Assembly: GCA_039707655.1 (NCBI GenBank)
Contig: CM077672.1
Location: 195,524,537-195,588,536, forward strand
Length of the DNA: 64,000 nt
Direction: 5' to 3'
Origin: Elymus sibiricus
Taxonomy: Eukaryota; Streptophyta; Magnoliopsida; Poales; Poaceae
A program made the translations under genes and the position numbers. Position 1 is the stretch's first letter. Each line of letters begins with the position of its first letter. The notes beneath the pieces were generated by a model. The model did no database searches, was not told the DNA's origin, and worked only from the letters and a program-made list of their open reading frames with translations. This document shows positions 12,442 through 24,500 of the stretch, piece by piece.

Positions 12442-14005
12442 TGATACGTCTCCAACGTATCTATAATTTTTGATTGTTCCATGCTTTTATATTATCAATC
12501 TTGGATGTTTTTATATGCGTTTACAGCAATTATATATCATTTTTGGAGACTAACCTATTAACTTAGTGCCCAGTGACAGTTCCTGTTTTCTGCCTTATTT
12601 TTGTTTTACAGAATATCAATACCAAACGAAGTCCAAATGCCACGAAACTTTTTGGAGATTTTTTTCTGGACATATACACCACTAGAAGCCTCGGGAGGAG
12701 GCCAGAAGCCCCAGGGGGTGGCCACGAGGCACCAGGGCGCGCGCCTAGGGGGGCAGGCGCGCCCTGGTACCTCGTGGGGCCCACTAAGCTCCGTTTGACC
12801 TAATTTCTCCACTATAAATTCCCAAAAAATCAGAAACCCTCAGGGGAGTCCACGAAATACTTTTTCCGCCGCCGCAAGTTTCTGTTCTCGAGAGATCCCA
12901 TCTGGAGGCCTTCTTCGGTACTCCGCCGTAGGGGGAATTGATCACGGAGGGGCTCTACATCAACCTTGCTGCCCTTCCGATGATGCGCGAGTAGTTTACC
13001 ACAGACCTTCGGGTCCATAGTTAGTAGCTAGATGGCTTCTTCTCTCTTTTTGATCTTCAATACAATGTTCTCCTCGATGTTCTTGGAGTTCTATCCGATG
13101 TAATCACTTTTTGTGGTGTGTTTGTTGGGATCTGATGAATTGTGAGTTTATGATCAGATTATCCATGAATATTATTTGAGTCTTCTCTGATCTCTTTTAT
13201 GCATGATTATTATAGCTTCGTATTTCTTCTCCGATCTATTGATTTGGTTTGGCCAACTAGATTGATTTATCTTGCCATGGGAAGAGGTGCTTTGTAATGG
13301 GTTCGATCTTGCGGTGCTCAATCCGAGTGACAGAAAGGGACATGACACGTATGTATCATTGCTATTAAGGGTAAAAAGATGGGGTTTATTCATGCGTGAG
13401 TTTATCTTGTCTAAATCATGTCATCGTTCTTAAGGCGTTACTCCGTTCTTCATGGACTTAATACACTAGATGCATGCTGGATAGCGGTCGATGTGTGGAG
13501 TAATAGTAGTAGATGCAGGCAGGAGTCGGTCTACATGTATTGGACGTGATGCCTATATACATGATCATTGCCTTGGATATCGTCATGATTACTTGCTTTT
13601 CTATCAATTGCCCAACAGTAATTTGTTTACCCACCGGATGCTATTTTCTTGAGAGAAGCCTCTAGTGAAAACTATGGCCCCCGGGTCTATCTAATTCATA
13701 TACTAAAACCCTAAAAATACTTGCTGCAATTTTATCTTATTTATTTTATTTTGTATTTTTGTTTCAATATATCTATCTATCACATACAATTTAGTCTTGC
13801 AACTTACCGCCGAGGGATTGACAACCCCTTGTTTGCGTTGGGTGCAAGGATTTGTTGTTTTGTGTGCAGGTGCTGCTAACGAGGTGTTGCGTGATTCTCC
13901 TACTGGATTGATAACCTTGGTTTCATAACTGAGGGAAATACTTACTCTACTGTACTACATCTCCCTTCCTCTTCAGGGAATTACCAACGCAGCTCACAAG
14001 TAGCA
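12442..14005 (+). repeat. 3' LTR of element D
   Basis: 1,564 bases, matching 7340-8902 with scattered substitutions. Ends AAGTAGCA and is followed by the target duplicate GCCAT. Confidence 0.9.
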
Positions 14006-14509
14006 GCCATCCCCATGAACGCAATCAAGGTCGTCATCAATGAGAACAAGATCGACTTCGTCAAGGATACTTCCATCGTCATGGGTAAGTGCGGTTTTGG
14101 CAATTGCACTATCCATGAACCCTTGGGAGAATCTGAGGAAATTGATCCAAGGGCGCGCGGGATGCACACCATTGGTGCCAGCATGCGAGTGGGGCCTACG
14201 AGGAAGAGACGTGCTGCCATCACTGCGCCCCCAACTCAACCTGAGGTACATGTGAATAATTTAACGGTTGAAACTAAAGCTATGATTGAGCAAATCAGGG
14301 AGATGGAGAAAGCTTTAGCCAGCAAGACTCGTGAGGCTCTTAACACGAGCTTGAGGATCATCGCCAACGAGGACAAAATGCTACGCATGTACCGCTCCCG
14401 CATCAAGCACCTGGAGATAGCAAACAAACTCATGATCGATGTCCGCACCGGCATCACCGCTTCACCTCCAGAAGGGAACACCGTTATCGATAAAAAGGAG
14501 ACTAAATGA
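14006..14509 (+). pseudogene. Accessory ORF of Gypsy C, C-terminal part
   Basis: Continuation of the frame at 7134-7339 after element D. It encodes about 165 residues: a segment with GKCGFGNCTIHEPLGE, a basic patch (GPTRKRRAAI), then a helical region rich in E, K and R (IEQIREMEKALASKTREAL...) that could form a coiled coil, ending DKKETK at 14509. I do not recognise a family. An acidic N-terminus with a coiled-coil C-terminus might suit a structural or nucleic-acid-associated protein, but this is only a guess. Confidence 0.6.
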
Positions 14510-15374
14510 ATCCAGCTAGCTTAGTATGATAAGCTTGGGGGATTTTGAGGCCCTTTTGTATCCCTTATTATTGTTTTCGTCAAACTACGATTAAAAGCTT
14601 TTTGTTTAGTTTGAAGAAGGACAGTCACACTCTCTTGATAAGAGGGACGAGTTTTATCCAATGAGTCATGGATGATTTAATGAGTGGTCAATTATGATCT
14701 TCATTTGAATTTGTTTAGTATGATTGTGCATTATTGTGTGCTAGATATTTTTTGCTTTTAGATGATGATTATAAGTCTTCCACATCTTTAGTATCAATCG
14801 GGAATGAGAAGTTAACAACTTGATGTGATGCACCAATCTTTATTTCATGATTACTTGGTGAAGTCCATAAACTAATGACCCATGTTTGAAAAGGGGACAA
14901 GTTTTCTTTACGATAAAAACAAAATGTAAAGAATTAAAAGATTTTTTATAAATCCCAGCAATCAAACTTGGACGGTCAAGCATACCATTCATGTCACACC
15001 TCCAAAGGGAGGATAAGAAAATTTCAGTGATATAGGGTAGGCTTGGTAACTCCAGAAAAATGGGGAGTAGAAAAATGACTTGAGTAAAAGCAGAGAACCA
15101 TAAGAACTTGTCCAACTGAAAGAATGGTTAACTATCACTTAGAGTTAAAGAGCGTCTTCTTAACGATGGATAGTAAGGTGTGGAAGCCTTCATACTCATC
15201 TAGTAAAGACAAAGATATAGTAGTGCACAATAGAGTCTTTCATATGATGCAAATTTTAGATTCATGATGGACTCATTCATTTTCAATCACCCGCATCTCA
15301 TAATTAAGATTACCTCTTTCTTACAAGCTGCGGCATTTGCTCGAGGACGAGCAAACCTTTAAGCTTGGGGGAGT
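14510..15374 (+). other. 3' untranslated interior and polypurine tract of Gypsy C
   Basis: No gene. Ends with a perfect hairpin TTGCTCGAGGACGAGCAA (15337-15354) and the polypurine tract AAGCTTGGGGGAG (15361-15373) directly before the 3' LTR. Confidence 0.7.
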
Positions 15375-16737
15375 TGATGAGTCCAAATTGCATGATTATT
15401 TTGTTAGTATTTTTGTGTCTACTCAGTAAGCTTTGTGGAATTTTATCGCGTTCGCGCACTTCTTTTTGTTGTTTTCCTCAAATACCACTTTTTGGACCAA
15501 ATATTATTATATGGAAGAAATCTCAGAAAATGGTAGTGGAATCACATAATTAGAGTGATGTTCACCTACCATAAAAGAAGAAAGCAAATTGGGCAACGAA
15601 ACAATCTTCGCAGAATCTCCAGAGCAAAAGACCGCGTTCCATACAATCGCGCCTGCCCGTATGAGCGGTTGTATGGAGTGCCATCGCCGCCGCCTGGTGA
15701 GCTATATTCACCCCGTGAAGACAGATCGAGGATCAGACACCAGAGACACCAGAAACCCGTCCAGAAGCAGGAACCCTAGCCGCCAGAGTGATCCGGAGGG
15801 AGGAACCGGCAAGAGGAGGCCGCCGCCTCCACCATCTTCGCCAAGAAGGGCTCCAACATCATCCCCACTGTCGTCATTATCATCCACCACTCCCTTATTG
15901 TAATCTCAGGAACCCTAAATGTGGGGTAGCTTGTGTATTACATGTGTGATTTGTTCATGCCTTTTACGCGCGGTGATATGATGATTGTTGCCTTCATGAG
16001 TGAGTAGATCCCTTAGTTCTCGGGGATATGGATGAACCCTAGTGTGTAATAGATCGTTGGTATTAGGATTTAATATCCCCTTTGCATGTTCATGTTAATA
16101 GTCTTCTTGACGTTGGGTGAAGTCGACCATCCAATGTGAGCCAATTTTGGACAGAAGGCTATTACTGTTGGCGGATCGTGTGGTTGCGGAAGTGGGTGAC
16201 GGGACAGGCCCCATTTCCCTTCGTAGCGGATCGTTGCAGCAGGGGATAAAACAGAGACCACCCATAGGCTACGTCCGCGGGGACTTTTTCCACTTAATCA
16301 CCGTTTGGTAACCGGAGTGTGGGGAAGAACGGTCGTGGCGTATGTGATACGTGGCTGCCTAGAGTATGCACGTATCTGTACCGGCTCTGCCCACGAGAAG
16401 AAGCATGCAAAGTGGCTTAGGAATCCGAAGAGCATTGTGTTTAGGCACCGCTATAGACGCACACTAGAGGGGATTCCAGACTCCCTGGGAACGCTTTAAT
16501 CCTATTTGTCTCAAGTCTCTATTTACAATTCTAGTCATTTACTTTGGTTGGTATATTCACCTTTACGCTTACAACATCATTTTCATTATCATTCCTCTGC
16601 TTTGGATCACTAACGATTTACATGCATACTATTTGCACCATCCAAAAGATGAAAGATTGATTCCTGTGCTCCCTGTGGGATCGATACTCTTACTTCGAAA
16701 AAGCTACAACTAAACCCTGTGCGGTTGCAGGACATCA
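15375..16737 (+). repeat. 3' LTR of Gypsy C
   Basis: 1,363 bases, TGATGAGTCC...GGACATCA. Contains a palindromic motif at 15627-15682 (arms CCATACAATCGC and GCGGTTGTATGG). Its first ~280 bases match 4305-4580. Confidence 0.8.
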
Positions 16738-17122
16738 GGTGTCGGCCCACGTCTTTGTTTGTTCTGGCCTGATTAGGTACCCCCGGGCCATGGCCCCGTC
16801 AGTAGCCCCCAAGCGCAGCGGAGGTCGCAGGCATTCTTGCTTCGAGACCTTCGTCGGGCTCTCTTTTAGGTAAGCTTAGCCCCTCTTGTCTTCTGATGCC
16901 TTCCGGTCGCAGTGCGAGCTCTCTTTTTTCCATATGGTAGCATCGTTGCCACCTTTTTCGAAGTGAGGCCGCCTTGGGCCGATTCAGGCCCGGTTTCACC
17001 TATCGGGCGGCCATGAGCCGAGCGAGTCAACCCACCACTGAAGCTTCGAGCGTCTTCATCATGGGTAACATTCACACATCCCTTCCGTTAAATACAAACG
17101 TGAGGGACGACACTTGGGTCAC
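16738..17122. repeat. LTR fragment B, right piece
   Basis: Probably the continuation of 3975-4304 across Gypsy C. It contains a CAGTAGCCCCCAAG phrase common next to minus-oriented Triticeae Gypsy LTRs. No gene. Boundary with E's LTR at 17122/17123 is estimated from a TG end. Confidence 0.35.
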
Positions 17123-18459
17123 TGATATCTCCTTTTTATTGATCCGGTATTGGAACAAGAAAGGGTAACACGTACCTATTTCCCCAGAGGTGACCCTGGT
17201 TACCGAACCCACGAGAGGAAGACTCCCTTGAAGCAATGGTCTCTAGCAAGCTTTTGCCAAAGTGTCAAATCCAGCTTTTGACCGGATCAGCAAGCAAATT
17301 GTTATTCAAACACTTATTATAAAAAGGAGGTACGGGGATGAGGTCTTAATGCTTACAACCATGTATTGGTATTGGGATCAAAAAATGATATTAGTTTGTG
17401 CTCGGGATGTCACCCATCAAGAGATGCTTGCTTCGTATCGGGGTGGGGGATGTGTCCAAATAACATCTTGACCGGTACGAGTCCTGCATCAAGAATCAGT
17501 TGTCCTACCGAAGGCCCTATCCATCTCGTGGGGTTGCCCCGATAATTAAGATAATAATATCAGACAAAAGCAATGGGCGTTTAATGACTACACCTCATGA
17601 ATCCCCAAGGTTATGATCCATGTTACCCTACTAAACCTTATTGTCACCGGTGTTTGGTATAACACTTCACGGTCCCCTTGCTCCTAGCCTCACCGGTACA
17701 CAATCTCCATGATCCTGGGTACCTGCAGGGATGAAAATCGCGGACAAGACAAGAGACACTTCACAAAACCATTTTATTTCACACATACGAGATGTTATGT
17801 CAAAGGCTTCCATTGATCCCTTCACCAAATACCTGGGGTTGCAAGGCTCATGCCTCACCGCATACCTTACCGAACTACTCACACATGGAGATCAGATCGC
17901 GAGAAGAAAACATTGAACAACACATCTTGGGATTGATTAATTGCAATATGTCTTACAATGGATGCCTTGTGCGGTACACGATTACAAGTATGGTGGTGGA
18001 GATGGCTATGGAGATGAAAGTGGCGGCGGCTAGGGTTTGTGGATGAAGATGATGATGATGAGGTTCTGGCTGTGCTCGACGCTCCCTCGACGTTGTTCTG
18101 TTGACATTTTGACGGGGTCCCCTTTATAAAATTGTTCAGGTGGACGACCTGCCTCGGTTTCCACGCCAAACGACTGCTCATGCGAGCGCGTGCAGTCGCA
18201 TGGAACGCCGTCTTTGACATTGGTTGCCTTCTGGCGCCTCCTGGTGACTTATCTCTTCTCCATTTTCCTTCCTTTCATTTCTCCCACGTGATTTCTTCCC
18301 TTTTTAGCCCATTTCCTGTGGAAAAATATCAAAGAGAGGATTTGTGAAATCATATGCATTCATTAGTCATAAGTGGCAATATCGGAGATAATATCTCTCT
18401 TTTAATGAATTGTCTTGGTTTAAACAAGGTTGAAATGAGTGTAAAAATATCACTCATCA
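17123..18459 (-). repeat. 3' LTR of Gypsy E (minus orientation)
   Basis: On the minus strand it begins TGATGAGTGATATTTTTAC at 18459, directly after a polypurine tract (AAGCTGGGGGGAGT). The far end near 17123 is inferred from a TG/CA end and from the similar length of the related LTR of C. It carries one copy of the palindromic GACGGCGTTCCATGCGAC motif at about 18163-18218. Confidence 0.6.
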
Positions 18460-19461
18460 ACTCCCCCCAGCTTAAACTTGATCGTCCTCGAGCAACATAG
18501 AGAGAAATCCGAAGCATAAGGAACTCAGTTGTTTAAACCGAAATAACGAGTAGGTTTTGGTTCACTTACGATCGGTATGCCTAGATGGCCCTCCGCTTCT
18601 TGACCTGAAAAGTTATCATAGATATAGCAGTGGCATGGTTATAGTGCAAGTGTTAGTGAAGGAAAGATAATCAACACAAAGTTTCTGATCTACTAGATAA
18701 AACAACTTTGCAAAACTTCATTTCATTTAATCTAGACAACACTTGCTTGCCGGGAATGCACGAAAGAGTTTCTTTAGATAGAGCCATGAAAACATAAGTT
18801 AGGGAGTAGAAAAGCATGTAGTAAAATATGACGCTCGAGTGCTCATGAGCACACCCACAATTGTCTCCTTCTCTAGGCTCTTAAACACTTTGTTTCAATC
18901 ATTGTTTGCTGGAACTTTGATTGTGACGTGAAGGAGATTATGCCAAATAAGTGATCATGCATAGGTTTTCGCTGTGGCTTAATGTTTGGGGACTATGGAC
19001 CATTAGCAATAATGTCTCTTTCGACCTCTTTTGATCAGTCCCCTTTATTTACCACATACACACCCACTCAAAAGAAATCAGAATAATATTCGTTTGTAGT
19101 GTTGCCACTACATACGGTAACAAACTCATAGCCGAAATCCGAGCCGTCGCTCCTGGTGGATCGTTCATTGGCCGGCGGAGTCCTCAGCATAACATCAAGA
19201 AGGATGACGAAGCCACATTTACACACGTAAATGCGTATATAGTAGCAAGGGCCATGGCACCAGCCGGAGGCTGTAACACCATGTTGAGATATACAACACT
19301 GATTTTTGGCATAATCTCACACACCTTTCTACTAAGTTCCTCTAGACAATTTAATCCACAAGTGCTATCAAGTCTATTAAAATTAACAACATGGGGTTGA
19401 GCATGTTAAACATCACTTCCACTACAATTTCTCAACTCCCAAGTCTTGAGAGACTTTCTCT
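18460..19461 (-). other. 3' untranslated interior of Gypsy E
   Basis: No convincing gene. Contains the polypurine tract and pre-tract hairpin (plus strand GATCGTCCTCGAGCAA at 18480-18495). TCT at 19459-19461 is one copy of the target duplication of CACTA F. Confidence 0.6.
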
Positions 19462-20000
19462 CACTACAGGAATCAGCTAATTTGCCATCTGCCATAGCAG
19501 ACGGCAAAGGACCAGGCCACCGACGGCAAACGTCTTTGCCGTCTGCCACGGACGGCAAACACTTCCGGCACTGAAAGTCACGGTAATGACTTTGTTTGCC
19601 GTCTGCGTAAAAACAGCTGACGGCAAAGAAGTTTGCCGTCCGCTTTCCTGGCCAAGCTGACGGCAATGTCATGGACGGCAAAGAATAGCGGTTAGCCCCG
19701 TTAGGTGGCTAACGGCAGACTTTGCCGTCTGCCGGTGGACGGCAAACTTTGCCGTCAGCCCTATGACGTCAACAGACCCGTGGCTAACAGTCACTTCTGC
19801 TTAGTCTTTGCGTCTGCTAGGCTGGTCTTTGCCGTCTGCTAGCAGACGACAGAATGACCAAATGGTCAGACCTGATGCTCCCAGGTTGAACAGGTTGCTG
19901 CCACATGGCACCTTTGCCATCCGCCTACCGACGGCAAAGGTCTTTGCCGTCGGCTGGCAGACGGCAAAGTGCCTGTATTGTTACTGTTTTGTCTGTTTTC
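19462..20000 (+). repeat. Terminal inverted repeat and subterminal repeats of F, left end
   Basis: Starts CACTACAGG. About a dozen copies of TTTGCCGTC or its complement follow, often as facing pairs, for example CTTTGCCGTCGGCTGGCAGAC near 19940-19970. In CACTA transposons such repeats are transposase-binding sites. Confidence 0.85.
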
Positions 20001-21040
20001 TGTTATATCCCTGCATTTTCAAAAGACATATATGATATATATAGTTTCAACCTCAAGCATAGCCCATGTATCCAACATCTAGCAGTCCATCGAATGCAAG
20101 AGAACACATAGGGTATTAAAAGATCCAATACATACATAGTTTCACATTGTTCATCAATACAAATCAAAACAAAAACTAAACACTAGCAGTCCATCAATGC
20201 CTGCTTCCATGAAGTGAATCAAACCTGCAAAAATGGGAGTAAGAAAGTTAGAAGAAGAAGAAGAAGACTAGAAGAAGAAGACTAGAAGAAGAAGAAGAAG
20301 AAGAAGAAGAAGAAGAAGAAGAAGAAGAAGAAGAAGAAGACTAGAAGAAGAAGAAGAAGAAGAAGAAGAAAGAAAGAAGAAGAATAAGAATAAGAAAAAT
20401 GAGTAGAAGATGGAGAAAAAGAAAGAAGAGAAAAAGGAAGAATGAGAATATATTTTCTTCTTCTTCTTCTCTCCTTTTCTCATCTTTCTTCTTCTCTTCT
20501 ATCTTTTTATCCTTTTCCTTCTCATTCTTCTTCTTTTATTCTTTCTTTTTCTTCTCTTTCTTCTTCAATTCTTTCTTTTTATCCTCTTCCTTGTTTTTCT
20601 TCTTCTTCTTCCTTATTTGTGTCATTTTAGAGCTAACTTAGGTAATTATGCCATTTTTGAGCTAACTAAGCTTATTATGTCAATTTGGAGGAAAATAAGG
20701 TAAGTATAGGTCATTTTTGTGCTAACCTAGGTAATTATGCCATTTTTGAGCTAACTTAGGTAAGTATAGGTCATTTTAGAGCTAACTTAGGTAATTATGT
20801 CATTTTGGAGGAAAATAAGCTAAGTATATGACATTTATGAGCTAACCAAGGTTATTATGCCATTTTTGAAATGAAATAAGCTAATTATGTCATAAATTAA
20901 CTAAATAAGCTAATTATGTCATTTTGGAGGATAATTAGCTAAGTATGTCTTTTTTGGGGAAAATAAGCTAAGTATGTGGCATAATAGGGCTAACAAGCAT
21001 GTACGAAGCTAAGTATGCATTTGTTATGCAAAACACTAGA
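20001..21040. repeat. Microsatellites and short degenerate repeats inside F
   Basis: 20253-20395 is a (GAA)n tract with interruptions, followed by a TTC-rich stretch to about 20620. From 20620 to about 21000 a degenerate ~35-45 bp phrase repeats (GAGCTAACTTAGGTAATTATG with CATTTTTGAGC or CATTTTGGAGG). Long open frames here are low-complexity artefacts. Confidence 0.7.
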
Positions 21041-21055
21041 GAAAACTTACCGGAG

Positions 21056-21419
21056 GTCAAGCACCGGGGTTCCTCGCGCCGGTATCACCTGGAGAAGGGT
21101 TGTGCGATGCGGCTCCGTAGTTATGCTACACCAAAGATCATTTGCAAAGTCTCGTTAGCATGATGACACTCAAGTGTTAAGACTAGTAAATAATGACCAT
21201 TCAAATGAAACTCACCGTTCCCGCTCTAGTAATGACCGACATCGGCGGAGGGGTCTGACCGGTCTTCTTGCACATAGACTGCACATTTGGTTTTGATGAG
21301 TCAGTCATATTAGTTAGTAATGAAACGAACATTACGTGCATGATTTGGCTAATATGCAGAAGAAACTTACCACGAGGAGCGCTCTGGACCCGCGCCCACC
21401 ATCTTTCAACACCTGCCAT
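21056..21419 (-). CDS. Possible small spliced second gene of CACTA F
   Basis: On the minus strand an ATG at 21419 opens MAGVERWWARVQSAPRG followed by a canonical GGTAAGTTTC donor. A second candidate exon (about 21288-21229; SMCKKTGQTPPPMSVITRA) is preceded by AATGTGCAG and followed by GTGAGT. A third (about 21130-21056; HNYGAASHNPSPGDTG) ends at a stop before another GTAAGT. CACTA elements commonly encode a second protein besides the transposase, and this gene lies just downstream of it on the same strand. The exons are short, phases were not fully verified, and I do not recognise the product. Confidence 0.35.
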
Positions 21420-21513
21420 GACAAAGAGTAAACAAAATTAGTACAACATAAAAAAATTGAATACATGACATGAATAATAATATGTATATAATTTAAGTTT
21501 GGATGCATACAAA

Positions 21514-24500
21514 CTAGTAGTCTGGATCGTCTATATATGCTTCGGGATCAATAGATGCATCATCATCATCACTATCACGCGTGTCGTCATGAATGACGTG
21601 CTCATCGGGTTCAGCGGCATCAACACGTGGAAGGCCTTTCTATAATCGGTCAAGCATCGACAGGTCATCCGCAACAGTAACCTCTTCTTGTTCCGGCTCT
21701 TCTTGTTCCGACTCAGGGGTGAAGTCGGATTCACTGTCGCTGTCTACTTCCATGTTCTGGGGTGAAGTAGAGCGGTTCTTGAAATGTTTTTTGGAAAGAC
21801 GTGTTTCTTGGAAGAATTCTCCTTCATATGTGTCTGGGTTAATGTGAGGTTCATAATCCTCTTCATTAGGGGGAGGTGGTCAAACACGTGGCGGCACTTC
21901 ATAAACGACATCCCAACCATTCAGATTTGCATTAGTTTGGCAGGCCCACGGTAGATAGAAAACTTGGGTCGCCTGTTGAGCTGTGATATAGACATCGGGA
22001 ACATCTAAATGGGTGCTTTGTTTGATTTCAACTAGCCCTATATGTTCATGAGTCCTTCTAGTCTCCTTCGGCTGGAACCAATAACATTTGAAGACTACGA
22101 CGTTCGGTGGGTTTTCACCATAGAATAGAAGTTCATAAATTGCTTCAACTCTTCCATAATACTTGGTACCTCCTTCACCGATAGCAGAGACACCACAATT
22201 TGTAGATTTTCGGTCGGCCATAGATAGCTCTTTTCCAAAGGTACGAAAGCGATACCCGTTGATGTCGTATTTCTCAAATGAACGGACCTTATAGTCAAAA
22301 CCATTAGCGGCTTGTCTCAATTTGGCGTCCATAGACTCTGAATTAGCCTACAAAAGTTTAATACGAAAGGATTGTTGCATTAGCCGCAAATTAGACCAAG
22401 AAATGAAATGGTCTATTAATGGTAATTACCGTTTGTTTGAACCAAGAGATGAAATCGGGATAGCTGCCTCAATGCTTTGCCAGAAGCTCATACTCTTCGA
22501 TGGAATCCTTTTGGATCACCTCCCCATCCGAGAATTTGGCAACGTATTGACTGTATCAAATATCCAGGAATAAGAGCAGTTCAAAGGAATTAGAAGTTTC
22601 CAAACAATGTACCGAGAACTTACTCGATGTATGGCCGCACTTCTGTTAGGTTGTTGAAGATATACAACGAAATGGTCCGCCATTCTTCGACATCCAACAC
22701 TATTGCTTTCAAACCACCGGTTGGTGCGAGCTTGCCTTTGAATAGGCTGAGGTTGGATCCACCTTTTTTAGGGTCGCCAGCATTGTATCGAGGCTTCGGA
22801 TTATGCAAATGACGATTTTTGGCTTCGTAGTGTGTTGTCACGAAGTTTGCCGCCTCCTCAGTAATGAATGCCTCGGCCATCGATGCTTCAATTCTACGTT
22901 TATTTTTACATTTTGCTCGAAGCGTCTTCTGCATCCTCTCAGTTGCATAGCACCAACGATTTTGCACGGGCCCCCCAATCTTGCCTCTGTCGGGAGATGT
23001 AAAATCAAATGCTGCATTGGATTAAAGAAGCCCGGTGGAAAGATCTTCTCTAACTTGCAGAGCAACTCCGGCGCCAACTTTTCCATGTCATCTATCACGG
23101 CAGGCGATAGTTCTTTCGCACAAAGAACACGGAAGAAATAGCTCAGCTTTGCCAGTACTAGCCATTCATCCTCAGGGATAAAGCCACGCAACATCACCGG
23201 CATTACCCGCTCAGGCCATATGTGCCAATCATGACTCTTGAGACCAAATATTTTCAATTTTTCAAGACTCGCTCCCCTCTTTAGATTCACTGCATACCCA
23301 TCAGGGAACATCAACTGCATTTTCACCCACAAGATAATTTCCCTCATAGCTGGCCTTCCAAGATTGTACCAGGCCTTTGGCTTCGTCCAGTTCTGCTTTC
23401 CTTTCGGTTGTTGCATGTTTTGTAACGTTCTATCACATAGAGTCTGCAGATCGACTCTAGCCTTAGTATTATCCTTTGACTTCCCATCTATGCCGAACAA
23501 TGTACCAAAAACGGCCTCGCCGATATTCTTTTCAGTGTACATCACGTCATGTTGTTTGGAAGAAGGAGGTCTTTGAAGTAAGGCAGATCCCACAAGCATG
23601 TCTTGTGAGTCCAGGCGTGTTCCGAATTATACCCCTTGAAATACCGTGGACGCTCTGGATCAGGCTCGAGAGCGTTTAACTGATCCAGGATCTGTTGGCC
23701 AGTCAACGCTGGTGGTGCAGAGTTTTTGACAACTCTACCTTTGGTGAAGTTCTTCTTGTCTTTTCTAAACTTATGGCGAGGATCCAGGAACTGTCTATGC
23801 AAGTCGAAGCAAGAATAGTTGCGACCCACCTGCAGCCAATGAAACTGAAGAGCTGCCTTGCATGTGGGGCACGGGAACCGTCCATGGGTAAACCAGCCAA
23901 CGAATAGCGCATACGCCGGCAAGTCATGCATCGAGTACATGTACCAGACACGCATTATGAAGTTTCGTTTGCTAGCGGCGTCGTATGTCTTGAACCCATT
24001 ATCCCAAGCTTCTTGCAATTCATCCTTAAGCGGCTGCATGTACACATTCATATTCTTCCCCGGATAGTTGGGCCCTGGAATTATCAACGTCAGGAAAATG
24101 TTCTTTCTTTGCATAATCTGTCCGGGGGGGGGGGGGGGAGATTGAGTGGAATGACAAATACAGGCCAACAACTATATTGGGTTGTCGTCATACCAAACGG
24201 ATTGAACCCATCCGTGCCGATGCAGACTCGAGGATGCCTTGTATCTGCCGCTTTTTGCTCATGTAATGCATCGAAGTGCTTCCACACAGAACCATCCGAT
24301 GTGTGTACAATCATCTGATTCCCATCTACATCTAGTTCGGTTCTTTTGCCCATTTTGTGCCATGTCATCTGTCTGGCCGTCTCTTCGACCATGAAACGAC
24401 GTTGAAGTCTTGGTACGACTGGCAGATACCGAAGAACATTAACGGGGATTTTGGTCTGCCTCTTCTCACCCATACCGTTGTCTACCACAACATACCTGGA

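Larger units (their letters stand above)
7340..14005 (+). mobile_element. Complete non-autonomous LTR retrotransposon D (Sabrina-like, tentative)
   Basis: LTRs 7340-8902 and 12442-14005 are nearly identical, begin TGATACGTCTCC and end AAGTAGCA. The target duplication GCCAT flanks it at 7335-7339 and 14006-14010. A PBS-type TGGCGCCGTTGTCGGGG lies 11 bases after the 5' LTR, and a purine tract (AAGCTTGGGGATG) precedes the 3' LTR. The 3.5 kb interior has a gag-like frame with stops and no protease, RT or integrase, so it must have moved with enzymes from elsewhere. The LTR start resembles what I remember of Triticeae Sabrina elements; this was not searched. Confidence 0.9.
4305..16737 (+). mobile_element. 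Gypsy-type LTR retrotransposon C, internally deleted and split by element D
   Basis: The 3' LTR is 15375-16737. A remnant of the matching 5' LTR is 4305 to about 4580: both begin TGATGA.TCCA and share long near-identical stretches such as the ACCAAATATTATTATATGG segment. Between them lie a broken pol region (4584-6545), a spacer with palindromic repeats, an accessory frame (7134-7339 plus 14006-14509) and an untranslated 3' region. Most of the 5' LTR, PBS, gag and integrase are missing. Flanking bases GGTGC (4300-4304) and GGTGT (16738-16742) look like a target duplication with one mismatch. Confidence 0.8.

Noticed and set aside
20268..20641. Long Ser/Leu/Phe-rich frames on both strands
   Set aside because: They come entirely from GAA/TTC microsatellite sequence.
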